A stretch of DNA of 64,000 nt from JACCTU01 sp963769665 (GTDB taxonomy: Bacteria > Actinomycetota > Thermoleophilia > Gaiellales > Gaiellaceae): NCBI GenBank assembly GCA_963769665.1, contig CAVYMQ010000003.1, forward strand, positions 1,612,001 through 1,676,000, written 5' to 3'. Shown here piece by piece: positions 1 to 8,472 of this stretch (its first letter is position 1; each line of letters starts with the position of its first letter). The notes beneath the pieces were generated by a model. The model did no database searches, was not told the DNA's origin, and saw nothing but the letters and a program-made list of their open reading frames with translations. Both the position numbers and the translations under genes were made by a program.

Positions 1-1079
1 AGCACGGCGACGGGGACCGAGGCAACGACGGCGACAAGAGCAGCCAGCGACGAGGCCAGCACGGAGTTGAGCGCGGCTTGCCAGAGCAGGTCGACGGGCC
101 GCCCGAGCGAGACTCCCTGCCAAGCCCAGTGGACGAGCACGCCGATCGGAAGCGCGAGGAAGAGCAGCACGACGAGCCCGCAGTAGGCCAGACCCACCCA
201 ACGCCAGTGCCCGAGGCGTGCACGTCTCGGCTGGCGGCTGCTTCCGGGCCCCTGTCTGTAGAGCCGCGACCGCGTGCGTGTCCACGATTCCGTGAGCAGG
301 ACGGCGAACGTCAGCACGACGAGCACGAGGCCGAGCACCACCGCCGGGTCACGGTCGAAGAGCCCTTGGTACTGGAGGTAGACGGCGCGTGTCAGCGCCG
401 GATACTGCATCAGCGAGACCGCGCCGAAGTCGGCGAGCGTGTACAGCGCGACCAGCAGTCCTCCGGCGGCGATCGCGGGGCGGAGCGCCGGTAGCGTGAC
501 CGACACGAAGACCCGCCACGGTGGGCGGCCGAGCGCGCGGGCCGCATCCTCGAGCGCGGGATCGAGCTCGCGCAACCCGGCTGCGACGAGCAGGTAGACG
601 TACGGGTACGTCGAGAGGGTGAGGGCGAGGAGCGCGCCGGGGAACCCGTAGATCTCAGGCAGTCGCTCGACTCCGAACGGCCGTTCGAGCGCCCCCTGCA
701 GGAGTCCGCGCGGCCCGAGTGCGCCCAGCAGAGCAAGTGCTGCGACGTAGCTCGGGATCACCAACGGGAGCGCGACCGCGACACCCCAGAAGGCCCGCAG
801 CGGGAGATCGGTGCGAACCACGAGCCAGGCGAGCGGCAGCGAGACCGCGATCGACGCAGCGACCACCGCAGCGACGAGCAGCATCGTGTCGAGCACAAGC
901 CGCGCCGTCCGCAGGTCGAGGATCGCCCACGCCTCGTCGCTCGCGCCGGCGGCGCGCATGATCAGGTACGCCACCGGCAGGAGAACCGCGACGGTGGCGG
1001 CGAGGGCCGGGAGCACGAGGAAGAGCGGCGCGCGACGGGCTGCGGTCTGCTCCCCGTCGCGCGCCACCCTCCCCGTCAT
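1..1079 (-). CDS. Ferric iron-type ABC transporter permease (partial)
   Basis: Minus-strand frame open from the ATG at 1079 to the window edge, about 359 codons, with the C-terminal part missing. It encodes a hydrophobic protein with several membrane spans and a binding-protein-dependent permease loop (EDAARALGRPPWRVF, near residue 180), the EAA-like contact site for the ATPase. A second set of spans begins near residue 300, as in the fused two-domain FbpB/ThiP permeases. The ATG overlaps the TGA of the binding-protein gene (TGA at 1078-1076), so the two are translationally coupled. Inner-membrane channel for ferric ion import is inferred from the neighbours; a thiamine or other oxyanion importer is less likely. 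Confidence 0.85.
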   Translation of the reverse strand, partial: MTGRVARDGEQTAARRAPLFLVLPALAATVAVLLPVAYLIMRAAGASDEAWAILDLRTARLVLDTMLLVAAVVAASIAVSLPLAWLVVRTDLPLRAFWGVAVALPLVIPSYVAALALLGALGPRGLLQGALERPFGVERLPEIYGFPGALLALTLSTYPYVYLLVAAGLRELDPALEDAARALGRPPWRVFVSVTLPALRPAIAAGGLLVALYTLADFGAVSLMQYPALTRAVYLQYQGLFDRDPAVVLGLVLVVLTFAVLLTESWTRTRSRLYRQGPGSSRQPRRARLGHWRWVGLAYCGLVVLLFLALPIGVLVHWAWQGVSLGRPVDLLWQAALNSVLASSLAALVAVVASVPVAV

Positions 1080-2104
1080 CGCGTGTACCCGACCTCGCTC
1101 AGGAGTCGGAGCGTCGACTCGAGCTCCCGCCCGAGCCGCCCGAGACTGACCTTTGCACCCTCGATCGACGCGAGCGGCGGTAGGCCGGTCCGTGGCCGCA
1201 CCGATCGGGTCAGCGGATACTCCGCGCGGCCGGGGCTCCGCGCGAAGTGGCGCTGCGCCTCCGGCGAGAGCAGGAAGGAGATCAGCCGCTGCGCCGCCTG
1301 CGCCTTGTTCGTGCTCGTGACGACGCCAGCGCCTGCGACGTTGATCAGCGCGCCGGGATCGTTCTTGCCGCGGAGGAAGTGGTTCGCGGCCTTCGCGTTC
1401 GGCTGCTGCTCTTTCAGTTGGTAGAGGTAGTAGTGGTTCACGAACCCGACTTGGATCTCACCGCTCGCGACCGCAGCGACGACCTGCGCGTTCCCGCTGA
1501 AGAACTTGACGTCGTTCGCCTTCAGCGCGACGAGCCAGTCTCGAGTGCGATCGTCGCCTGCGCGAAGTCGCATCGCACTCACGAAGGCCTGGAAGGATGC
1601 ATTCGTCGGAGGCAGGCCGACCTTGCCCTTCCAGCGCGGCTGGGTGTAGCCCCAGATGGTCGCCGGCAGCGCCGAGGCTCGGAGCGCGTCGGTGTTGTAC
1701 ACGACGACGCGAGCCCGCCCGCTGATCCCTACCCAGCGCTTCCCCGGCGCGCGGAAGCGCGTGGGCACGCGGTTCAGGATCGAGTTGGGCAGCACCTTCA
1801 GGCCGCCCGTGCTCGCAACCGCGCCGAGAGCGCCGGCGTCCTGGGCGACGAACACGTCGGCCGGGCTGTTCCTGCCCTCCTCGCGGAGCGCCGCAGCGAG
1901 CGACGCGCTGTCGCCGTACCGGACATTGAGCTGTATCCCCGTGACCGCCGTGAAGCGCTTGTAGAGGTCGCCCACGAAGCGTTCGTCCCGCCCGGAGTAG
2001 ATGGTTAGGCTCGTCGTTGCCTCGGAGCCCCCAGCCGCGGCTCCGGCGAGCGCTGCCGACGCGAGAGCCGCGGCGAGCGAGACGAGCACGGTGGTCTTGC
2101 GCAA
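1076..2104 (-). CDS. Ferric iron ABC transporter substrate-binding protein
   Basis: A 342-residue extracytoplasmic binding protein of the FbpA/FutA type. It has a basic N-terminus and hydrophobic signal segment (residues 2-25), then LTIYSGRDE, typical of this family. It also carries VVYNTD and the iron-ligand tyrosine pair in NHYYLYQ. There is no cysteine lipobox, so anchoring is by an uncleaved signal or the protein is secreted. The TTG at 2104 was chosen over the ATG at 2167 because it has a strong AGGAGG 6-7 nt upstream and leaves the signal peptide at the N-terminus; the longer version would run through the promoter. Followed by the permease with a 4-nt overlap. Confidence 0.88.
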   Translation of the reverse strand: MRKTTVLVSLAAALASAALAGAAAGGSEATTSLTIYSGRDERFVGDLYKRFTAVTGIQLNVRYGDSASLAAALREEGRNSPADVFVAQDAGALGAVASTGGLKVLPNSILNRVPTRFRAPGKRWVGISGRARVVVYNTDALRASALPATIWGYTQPRWKGKVGLPPTNASFQAFVSAMRLRAGDDRTRDWLVALKANDVKFFSGNAQVVAAVASGEIQVGFVNHYYLYQLKEQQPNAKAANHFLRGKNDPGALINVAGAGVVTSTNKAQAAQRLISFLLSPEAQRHFARSPGRAEYPLTRSVRPRTGLPPLASIEGAKVSLGRLGRELESTLRLLSEVGYTR

Positions 2105-2116
2105 GTTGTTCCTCCT

Positions 2117-2133
2117 TGTCAGGTCCGCCTTAC
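2117..2133 (-). promoter_or_regulatory. Iron-transport operator copy 2
   Basis: On the minus strand this reads GTAAGGCGGACCTGACA, matching the copies at 2150-2166 and 3222-3238 in GTAAGG-N4-CCTGACA. It lies about 13 nt upstream of the TTG start of the binding-protein gene, over its ribosome-binding region and downstream of the predicted transcription start. A repressor here would block elongation or initiation. The regulator (DtxR/IdeR/MntR-like) is inferred only from the transported metal. Confidence 0.65.
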
Positions 2134-2142
2134 AACGGCGCC

Positions 2143-2172
2143 ACGATACGTAAGGGGGACCTGACACGTCAA
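2143..2172 (-). promoter_or_regulatory. Binding-protein promoter with operator in its spacer
   Basis: Minus strand: -35 TTGACG (2172-2167), 18-nt spacer, -10 TATCGT (2148-2143). The operator copy at 2166-2150 occupies the spacer almost exactly, an arrangement expected to exclude RNA polymerase when bound. It sits in the 84-nt gap between the ATPase gene and the binding-protein gene, giving the latter its own regulated start. Confidence 0.65.
2150..2166 (-). promoter_or_regulatory. Iron-transport operator copy 1
   Basis: Minus strand TGTCAGGTCCCCCTTAC; on the plus strand GTAAGGGGGACCTGACA. It differs at one position from copy 2 read in the same sense, and the two copies face each other, so 2117-2166 is a near-perfect inverted repeat. 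Core dyad TnAGG-N4-CCTnA. Confidence 0.68.
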
Positions 2173-2188
2173 CCGAGAACCGTCGACG

Positions 2189-3211
2189 TCAGGCGAAGAC
2201 GGGCACGCGCCGCTCGTGCGGCCGCACCCCCACCCGCGCACCGAGCGGCACGTGCTCGGTCGACGGTCGCTGGGCGATCAGCGTCGTGCCGTCGCCGAGG
2301 CGCACGCGGTAGAAGACGTCATGGCCGCGAAACTCGCGGCCGACGACCTCCCCCTGACCATTCGGATCGAGCGCCAGCTCGATCTGCTCGGGCCGGATCA
2401 GCGCCTCGACGTCGCGCTTGCCGTTCGCGTTCGCGACCGGGAAGCGACCGATCAGCGTGTTGACGAGACCACCGTCGATCGTGCCCGGCAGGAAGTTCGC
2501 CGCGCCGACGAACTCGGCGGCCCAGCGGTCGGCGGGGTGGAGATAGAGCTCCTCGGGTGAGCCGGTCTGGAGGACGGTGCCGTCGCGCATGAGCGCGATC
2601 CGGTCGGCCAGCGAAAACGCCTCCTCGCGGTCGTGCGTGACGAAGAGCACCGTCACGTCGATCCCGCGCAGGATGTCAGCGAGCTCTGCGCGCATCGAGG
2701 CGCGAAGCAGCGGGTCGATGTTCGACCACGGCTCGTCGAGCAGCACGACGGAGGGCCGCGGTGCGAGTGCACGAGCGAGCGCGACGCGCTGCTGCTGGCC
2801 GCCCGAGAGCTCGTGCGGGAAGCGCTGCGCCTGCTGCGTCAGGCCGACGAGGCGGAGCAGCTCGGGGACGCGCTCGCGGCGGTCGCCGCGGCGGACGCCG
2901 AAGCCGACGTTCTGCTCGACGCTCAGGTGCGGGAAGAGCGCGTACTCCTGGAAGACCATCCCGATCCCGCGCGCGTGCGCCGGGACGAAGACGCCGGGGC
3001 CGAAGACGGGGCGGTCCTCGATCGCGATCTCGCCGGCGTCCGGGCGCTCGAAGCCGGCCACCAGTCTGAGCAAGGTCGTCTTGCCGCAGCCGCTCGGGCC
3101 GAGCAGGGCGACGATCTCGCCGCGCTCGACGCAGAGCTCGCTCTCCAGCACGGCCGCAACCTCACCGAAGTGCTTCGTCACGCCGTGGGTGCAGATGGTT
3201 CCGCAGGGCAC
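2189..3211 (-). CDS. Ferric iron ABC transporter ATP-binding protein
   Basis: A 340-residue ABC ATPase that powers the importer from the cytoplasmic face. Walker A GPSGCGKTT, Q-loop FQEYALFPHLS, signature LSGGQQQRVALARALA, Walker B VVLLDEPWSNID and H-loop VTHDREEA are all present. After about residue 240 comes a TOBE-like domain (LIRPEQIELAL) like those of FbpC/PotA/ThiA-type ATPases. The GTG at 3211 was chosen because it lies 7 nt after a TACAAT -10 (3224-3219) and just before the family's typical N-terminus; a much longer open frame upstream overlaps priA and is not credible. First gene of the iron cluster, divergent from priA. Confidence 0.88.
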   Translation of the reverse strand: MPCGTICTHGVTKHFGEVAAVLESELCVERGEIVALLGPSGCGKTTLLRLVAGFERPDAGEIAIEDRPVFGPGVFVPAHARGIGMVFQEYALFPHLSVEQNVGFGVRRGDRRERVPELLRLVGLTQQAQRFPHELSGGQQQRVALARALAPRPSVVLLDEPWSNIDPLLRASMRAELADILRGIDVTVLFVTHDREEAFSLADRIALMRDGTVLQTGSPEELYLHPADRWAAEFVGAANFLPGTIDGGLVNTLIGRFPVANANGKRDVEALIRPEQIELALDPNGQGEVVGREFRGHDVFYRVRLGDGTTLIAQRPSTEHVPLGARVGVRPHERRVPVFA

Positions 3212-3218
3212 TTCGCTG

Positions 3219-3238
3219 ATTGTAAGGGTTGCCTGACA
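3219..3238 (-). promoter_or_regulatory. ATPase promoter with overlapping operator copy 3
   Basis: On the minus strand TGTCAGGCAACCCTTAC (3238-3222) runs straight into the -10 TACAAT (3224-3219), 7 nt before the GTG start at 3211. The operator therefore overlaps the -10 of an apparently leaderless transcript. The plus-strand reading GTAAGGGTTGCCTGACA matches the other two copies outside the N4 centre. Confidence 0.66.
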
Positions 3239-3280
3239 CGCGGGGTCGGCTGGGCCGACGCCCTGACTACGCTCGGCTCC

Positions 3281-5206
3281 GTGAGCCGCTTCGCCTCCGT
3301 CTACCCGCTCGTCAGCGCCCGGGCGCTCGCCTCCCGGATCTTCACGTACGAGGTGCCGGACGAGGTTGGGAAGGGCGCGGTGGTCGAGGTGCGCTTCGCC
3401 CGCTCTAAGGCACGCGGCGTCGTCGTGGACGTGGACGGCGGGCCGCCCGAGGGGATCAAGGTTGCCCCGATCGAGCGGGTCGTCGAGGAGCTTCCGCCGG
3501 CACTCGTCGATCTGGCGCTCTGGCTCGCGGAGTACTACGGCTCGACGCCGGCGCGCACGCTCGCGCTCGTCGCGCCGCTCGTGCGCAAGCGTCGCGGTGA
3601 GCGACCGGCGCCGCTGTCGCGCGAGGGCCTTGCGGGCGAGGCCGAGCCGGAGCAGCTGACGGACGAGCAGCGTGCCGCGATCGAGCGCATCGTCGGCGCG
3701 TTCGGGAGCGGCGGGAACTTCCTGCTCGCGGGAGCGACCGGCAGCGGCAAGACCGAGGTCTACCTTCAGGCGTGCGCGGCGGCGCTCGAGCGCGGGCTCG
3801 GTGCGATCGTGCTGGTGCCGGAGATCGCGCTGACCCCGCAGGCAGCCGGCCGCTTCGCGGCGCGCTTCGGCGACGGGCTCGCGATCCTGCACTCGGGCCT
3901 GACCGACGCGGAGCGCCGCGACGAGCGTGAGCGGATCGCGAGGGGCGAGGCGCGCATCGTCGTCGGCGCGCGGTCGGCGATCTTCGCGCCGGTTCGCGAC
4001 CTCGGGCTGATCTGCGTCGACGAGGAGCACGACCAGTCGTACAAGCAGGACTCCGACCCGCGCTACGACGCCCGCACCGTGGCGGCGAAGCGCGCGGCGC
4101 TCGAGGGCGCAGTCGCGGTCTACGGCAGCGCAACGCCGCGGCCGGAGAGCTGGGAACGACTCGAGCGGCTCGACCTCGGCGGGCGGCTCGTCGGGTCACT
4201 CCCGCCGGTCAAGGTCGTCGACCTGCGGCGCGAGGCCGGCTACCCGCTCTCGGCGCCGCTGCTCGCCGCGCTCGGCCGCGTCGCGGCGGAGGGCGGCAAG
4301 GCGATCCTGCTCCTCAACCGGCGTGGCATCGCACCGGCGATCCACTGCCGAGCCTGCGGGACGACGCTGCGCTGCCCGAACTGCGACGTCGCGCTCGTGC
4401 TGCACCGCGACGACGTCCTGCACTGCCACCACTGCGGTCACTCCGTCCCCTCGCCCGAGACGTGTCCAGCGTGCGCGTCGCCCGAGCTCGCACGGATCGG
4501 CGCAGGCACGGAGAAGCTCGAGCAGGAACTTGCCAAGGCGGTGCCCGAGCTCGAGCGGATCCGGCTCGACGCGGACGTCGTCGCGGAGCGTGGAGCCGTG
4601 CCCGAGGCGCTTCGCCGCTTCGCGGAGACCGACCGTGCGGTGCTGCTCGGCACGCAGATGGTCGCGAAGGGACACCACTTCGCGGGCGTGTCGCTCGCGG
4701 CGGTCGTCGACGCGGACACGCAGCTCGGACTGCCGGACTTCCGCGCCGAGGAGCGGACATTCGCGCTGCTCACGCAGCTCGCCGGGCGCTCCGGCCGCGA
4801 CGCGCCGGGGCGGGTGATCGTGCAGACCTTCCAGCCGGACGCACGCGCGGTCGCGTTCGCCGCGCGTCACGACGTCGCAGGGTTCCTGGAAGGTGAGCTC
4901 GAGCGCCGGCGCGAGCTCGGCTACCCGCCTTTCTGCCATCTCGTCCGGATCGTCGCCGCGGGCGCCGACCCGGAGCAGCCGCTCACCGCGCTGCGTGAGC
5001 TGGCGTCGAGGTTCCAGGAGGGCGAGCTGCTCGGGCCGGCGCCGCTCCTTCGCCTGCGCGGGCGCTATCGCGCTCAGCTGATCGCGAAGACGGCCGAGCC
5101 TCGACGCGTTGCCGCGCGCGCGGGCCGGCTGCTCGCCGAGGCGGCTCCGGCGATGCGCCGCGCCGGGCTCACCGCAGTCGTCGACGTCGACCCACAGAGC
5201 CTTTAG
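3281..5206 (+). CDS. priA: Primosomal helicase PriA
   Basis: 641 residues; restarts collapsed replication forks. The N-terminal DNA-binding domain (ASVYPLVSARALA onward) leads to Walker A GATGSGKTEVYLQ and the DEEH box in VDEEHDQSYKQ. A cysteine-rich zinc insertion follows (CRACG, CPNC, CHHCG, CPAC), then the C-terminal helicase lobe (LLGTQMVAKGHHF, LAGRSGRD). Many actinobacterial PriA proteins have a degraded ATPase site; here the motifs look intact. GTG 3281 was chosen for the family N-terminus and a TACGCT hexamer at 3268-3273, 7 nt upstream. It stands at the head of the def-fmt-rsmB-rpe-rib series and is divergent from the iron importer. Confidence 0.93.
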   Translation: MSRFASVYPLVSARALASRIFTYEVPDEVGKGAVVEVRFARSKARGVVVDVDGGPPEGIKVAPIERVVEELPPALVDLALWLAEYYGSTPARTLALVAPLVRKRRGERPAPLSREGLAGEAEPEQLTDEQRAAIERIVGAFGSGGNFLLAGATGSGKTEVYLQACAAALERGLGAIVLVPEIALTPQAAGRFAARFGDGLAILHSGLTDAERRDERERIARGEARIVVGARSAIFAPVRDLGLICVDEEHDQSYKQDSDPRYDARTVAAKRAALEGAVAVYGSATPRPESWERLERLDLGGRLVGSLPPVKVVDLRREAGYPLSAPLLAALGRVAAEGGKAILLLNRRGIAPAIHCRACGTTLRCPNCDVALVLHRDDVLHCHHCGHSVPSPETCPACASPELARIGAGTEKLEQELAKAVPELERIRLDADVVAERGAVPEALRRFAETDRAVLLGTQMVAKGHHFAGVSLAAVVDADTQLGLPDFRAEERTFALLTQLAGRSGRDAPGRVIVQTFQPDARAVAFAARHDVAGFLEGELERRRELGYPPFCHLVRIVAAGADPEQPLTALRELASRFQEGELLGPAPLLRLRGRYRAQLIAKTAEPRRVAARAGRLLAEAAPAMRRAGLTAVVDVDPQSL

Positions 5207-5231
5207 ATCCCACCGGACTAGACTCCTCGCC

Positions 5232-5798
5232 GTGACGGACGAGGCGGGCGAACTGCGCGACACCGGCGATCTCGACGCCGAGGCTCTTGCGCGCCGCCGG
5301 GTGGCGCTCTCGCAGATCCGCCAGTACCCGGACCCCGCGCTCCGGATGCGCGCGAACGAGGTCGAGCACTTCGACGACTCGTTGCGTCAGCTCGCGGAGC
5401 GGATGACAGCGCTGATGGCCGACGCGTACGGCGTCGGGCTCGCGGCGACGCAGGTCGGCGTGCTCCAGCGGCTGTTCGTGTTCCAGTCCGGCGACGACGA
5501 GCCGCGCGTGCTCGTCAACCCGCGGATCGTCCAGCAGAGCGACGAGGTGGAGATGGACGAAGAGGGTTGCCTCTCGCTCCAGCGCGTCCTCGTGCCGGTC
5601 GAGCGCAGCGTGAAGGTCACGATCGAGGCGCAAGACCTCGACGGCGACGACGTGCGCCTCGAGCTCGACGAGTTGCCCGCGCGCGTCGTGCAGCACGAGC
5701 TCGACCATCTCGACGGGGTGCTGATCCTCAACAGGACCACCGACGACGCACGGCGCGAGGCAATGGCCACGCTCCGCGCGCAGCTTTCGCTCGCTTGA
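5232..5798 (+). CDS. def: Peptide deformylase
   Basis: 188 residues; removes the formyl group from nascent N-terminal methionine using a metal ion. All three family motifs are present: GVGLAATQVG (67-76), EGCLS (111-115, cysteine ligand) and QHELDH (154-159, two histidine ligands and the catalytic glutamate). The N-terminus carries about 25 extra polar residues relative to E. coli. Start GTG 5232 follows TAGACT (5219-5224) by 7 nt. The stop overlaps the fmt start (TTGA), pairing the deformylase with the formyltransferase. Confidence 0.95.
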   Translation: MTDEAGELRDTGDLDAEALARRRVALSQIRQYPDPALRMRANEVEHFDDSLRQLAERMTALMADAYGVGLAATQVGVLQRLFVFQSGDDEPRVLVNPRIVQQSDEVEMDEEGCLSLQRVLVPVERSVKVTIEAQDLDGDDVRLELDELPARVVQHELDHLDGVLILNRTTDDARREAMATLRAQLSLA

Positions 5799-6583
5799 GC
5801 CGACTCGGCGTCGCCGCAACGGCGCCCTTCGGAGCCGACGTGCTCGAACGCCTCGCCGCGCGGCACGACGTCGCGTGGGTGCTCACGCGTCCCGACCGGC
5901 CCGCGGGCCGCGGGCGCAAGGAGCGCGCGCCGGCCGCGAAGGTCGCCGCGGAGCAGCTGGGCCTGGAGGTGCGGCAGCCGGAGCGGCCGACGCCTGAGGA
6001 CGTCGCCGGTGTCGACACGATCGTGCTCGTCGCATACGGCGTGCTGATCCCGGACGATCTGCTCGCCGCCGCGCTCTGGCTGAACGTCCACCCGTCGCTG
6101 CTTCCTCGTTGGCGCGGCGCTGCGCCGGTCGAGCGCGCACTGCTCGCGGGCGACGACGAGACCGGCGTCTCGATCATCAAGCTGGTGAAGGAGCTGGACG
6201 CCGGCCCGATCGCGGCGCAGCGTGCGTTCCGCGTCGGCGAGGACGACGACGCAGGTGCGGTGTACGAGCGCACGGCCGAGCTCGCCGTCGAGCTGCTCGA
6301 TGAGGTGCTTCCCGCACCCGCGTTCCACGAGCAGGAGGGCGAGCCGACGTATGCGCACAAACTCGAGGCCGCAGACCGGCAGCTCGACCTCGCCGATCCC
6401 GAAGACGCGCTGCGGCGCATCCGCGCGCTCTCCCCGCACATCGGCGCGCGTGCGGAGCTCGACGGCCGTCCGCTCACGATCTGGCGGGCGCGCGTCGAAG
6501 CCGGCGAGCTCGTCCCGCTCGAGGTGCAGCCCGACGGCGGCCGTCGCATGACGTACGAGGAGTTCCGCAGGGGCCTGCGGTGA
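5795..6583 (+). CDS. fmt: Methionyl-tRNA formyltransferase
   Basis: 262 residues; formylates initiator Met-tRNA using 10-formyl-tetrahydrofolate. The Rossmann domain carries the loop RPDRPAGRG and the catalytic segment LNVHPSLLPRWRGAAP (Asn and His), with the Asp in ELDAGP. A short C-terminal OB-like domain follows. At 262 residues it is about 45 shorter than E. coli Fmt, mainly in the C-terminal tRNA-binding domain. TTG 5795 overlaps the def stop in TTGA and is followed by the family-like LSRLGVAATAPFG. Confidence 0.92.
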   Translation: MSRLGVAATAPFGADVLERLAARHDVAWVLTRPDRPAGRGRKERAPAAKVAAEQLGLEVRQPERPTPEDVAGVDTIVLVAYGVLIPDDLLAAALWLNVHPSLLPRWRGAAPVERALLAGDDETGVSIIKLVKELDAGPIAAQRAFRVGEDDDAGAVYERTAELAVELLDEVLPAPAFHEQEGEPTYAHKLEAADRQLDLADPEDALRRIRALSPHIGARAELDGRPLTIWRARVEAGELVPLEVQPDGGRRMTYEEFRRGLR

Positions 6584-7785
6584 TCGCGCCGGCACGGAGC
6601 GTCGCGTACTCCGTCGTCCGGCGCGTGTTCGAGGACGAGTCGTACGCCGATCGCTCGTTCCGCACCCTCGCAGCCGACCTCGACGACCGCGACCGCGCGC
6701 TCGCGCAGCGGCTCGCGTACGGGACGGTGCAGCGAGTCCGCACGCTCGACCACGCGATCGAGTCGATCGGCCGTCGCCCGGTTCGCAAGCTCGACCCGCC
6801 CGTGCTTGCAGCGCTTAGGCTCGGCGCGTACCAGCTCGGGTACACGGACCAGGCGCCGCACGCGGTCGTGGACGACACGGTCGAGCTCGTGCGGCGCGCC
6901 GGTGTCGAACGCGCGGTTCCGTTCACGAACGCCGTGATGCGCCGGCTGACGGAGCGCCTGCGGGGCCTGCTCGGCTCGCTCCCGGAGGGACCGCTCAAGC
7001 ATTCGTACCCCGACTGGATCCACGACACGTGGCGCCGCGACCTCGGGGAGGAGGCCTCGCTCGCGCTGATGCGCGCGCAGAACGAGCCGCCCGAGACGGT
7101 GGTCAGGTTGGTGCGAGGTGACCCGCCCGGCGAGCCGACGGACGTCCCCGGCGCGTATCGCGTCGATCGCGTCGACGAGCACGCGCTCGCGGAGGGCCGC
7201 GTCTGGCCGCAGAGCCGGGGCTCGCAGCTCGCGGGGCTCATCGTCGGTGCGCGCGAGGGGGAACGGATCATCGACTCGTGCGCGGCGCCTGGAGGCAAGG
7301 CGACGATGCTCGCCGGCGAGGTGACGGCGGTCGAGCTGAACGCGGGACGGGCGCGGGAGCTGCGCGACAACGCCGCCCTGCTCGGCGCCACGAACGTGCA
7401 CGTCGTGGAGGCCGACGCAACTGCGTTGCCGCCGGAGCTGAAGGACTTCGACCGCGCGCTCGTCGACGCGCCCTGCTCGGGGCTCGGCGTCCTCGCAGCG
7501 CGCCCCGACCTGCGCTGGCGTGGCCGTCCCTTGCCGGACTTGCAGCTCGCGCTGCTGCGGGAGGCTGCGGCCCGCACGAAGCCCGGTGGCACCGTCGTCT
7601 ACTCGGTCTGCACGATCAACGCGGACGAGAACGAGGCCGTCGTCGAAGCCTCCGGGCTCGAGGTCGACCCGCTCGGCGAGGAGTGGCCGCAGTTCGCCCA
7701 TCCGAAGCGGCCCGAGTTCCTGCTGACCCGCCCCGACCTGCACGGGACGTCAGGGTTCTTCATTGCCCGCCTGAAGGCTTCGTAA
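6580..7785 (+). CDS. rsmB: 16S rRNA (cytosine-967-C5) methyltransferase RsmB
   Basis: 401 residues; SAM-dependent m5C methylation of 16S rRNA. An N-terminal NusB-like RNA-binding domain (residues 1-130) precedes a RsmB/NOP methyltransferase domain with SAM motif DSCAAPGGKA, DAPCSGLG (motif IV cysteine) and SVCTINADENE (motif VI catalytic cysteine). GTG 6580 overlaps the fmt stop by 4 nt. The position after fmt is conserved widely in bacteria. Confidence 0.94.
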   Translation: MIAPARSVAYSVVRRVFEDESYADRSFRTLAADLDDRDRALAQRLAYGTVQRVRTLDHAIESIGRRPVRKLDPPVLAALRLGAYQLGYTDQAPHAVVDDTVELVRRAGVERAVPFTNAVMRRLTERLRGLLGSLPEGPLKHSYPDWIHDTWRRDLGEEASLALMRAQNEPPETVVRLVRGDPPGEPTDVPGAYRVDRVDEHALAEGRVWPQSRGSQLAGLIVGAREGERIIDSCAAPGGKATMLAGEVTAVELNAGRARELRDNAALLGATNVHVVEADATALPPELKDFDRALVDAPCSGLGVLAARPDLRWRGRPLPDLQLALLREAAARTKPGGTVVYSVCTINADENEAVVEASGLEVDPLGEEWPQFAHPKRPEFLLTRPDLHGTSGFFIARLKAS

Positions 7786-7794
7786 GATCCGCCG

Positions 7795-8472
7795 ATGCCC
7801 TGGCGCGAGTGGGTCCGCACGGTCGAGATCGAGCCGTCGCTCTACGCGGCGGACTTCGGGCACCTCGGGGACCAGATCGAGGTGCTGCTGCACGCGGGCA
7901 CGCGGATCTTCCACTTCGACTGCGGCGACGGCCACTTCGTCGAGCCGATCACGATGGGCCCGATCGTGCTTGCGTCGATCTCGGAGCAGATCCACGCGAT
8001 GGACGGGAAGATCGACTGCCACCTGATGGTCGAGAACCCGTCGAAGCACTTCGGCGCGTTCGCGCAAGCCGGCGCCGACAGCGTGACGTTCCACTACGAG
8101 GCGGTACGCGACGTGCGCGGCTGCGTGCAGGCGGCGCGTGAGCACGACCTCGAGGTGGGGCTGGCGTTCAATCCCGGCACGCCTGTCGCGGAGGCCGTCG
8201 CGACGGCGGAGAACGTCGACGTCGTGCTCTGCATGAGCATCGAGCCCGGCTACTCCGGCCAGGAGTTCATGCCGGGGTCGCTCGAGCGGATCGAGCTGAC
8301 GCGGCAGCTGCTGCCGCCGGAAGTGCACGTCCAGGTCGACGGCGGCATCAACGAGGAGAACGTGCGCGCGGCGTACGACGCGGGCGCCACGCTGCTCGTC
8401 TCCGCGAGCGCGATCTTCGGGCGAGAGGATCTCGCGCGGAGCTACCGCCGCTTGGTACAAGCGCTGGCGTGA
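7795..8472 (+). CDS. rpe: Ribulose-phosphate 3-epimerase
   Basis: 225 residues; interconverts ribulose-5-phosphate and xylulose-5-phosphate, and ribulose-5-phosphate is a riboflavin precursor used by RibBA below. It is a TIM barrel with EPSLYAADF, FHFDCGDGHFVEPITMG, CHLMVENP, the MSIEPGYSGQEF loop and QVDGGIN. The second motif reads FDCGDGHF rather than the usual VMDGHF, a two-residue difference next to the metal site. ATG 7795 follows TAAGAT by 6 nt, whose TAA is the rsmB stop. Confidence 0.93.
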   Translation: MPWREWVRTVEIEPSLYAADFGHLGDQIEVLLHAGTRIFHFDCGDGHFVEPITMGPIVLASISEQIHAMDGKIDCHLMVENPSKHFGAFAQAGADSVTFHYEAVRDVRGCVQAAREHDLEVGLAFNPGTPVAEAVATAENVDVVLCMSIEPGYSGQEFMPGSLERIELTRQLLPPEVHVQVDGGINEENVRAAYDAGATLLVSASAIFGREDLARSYRRLVQALA

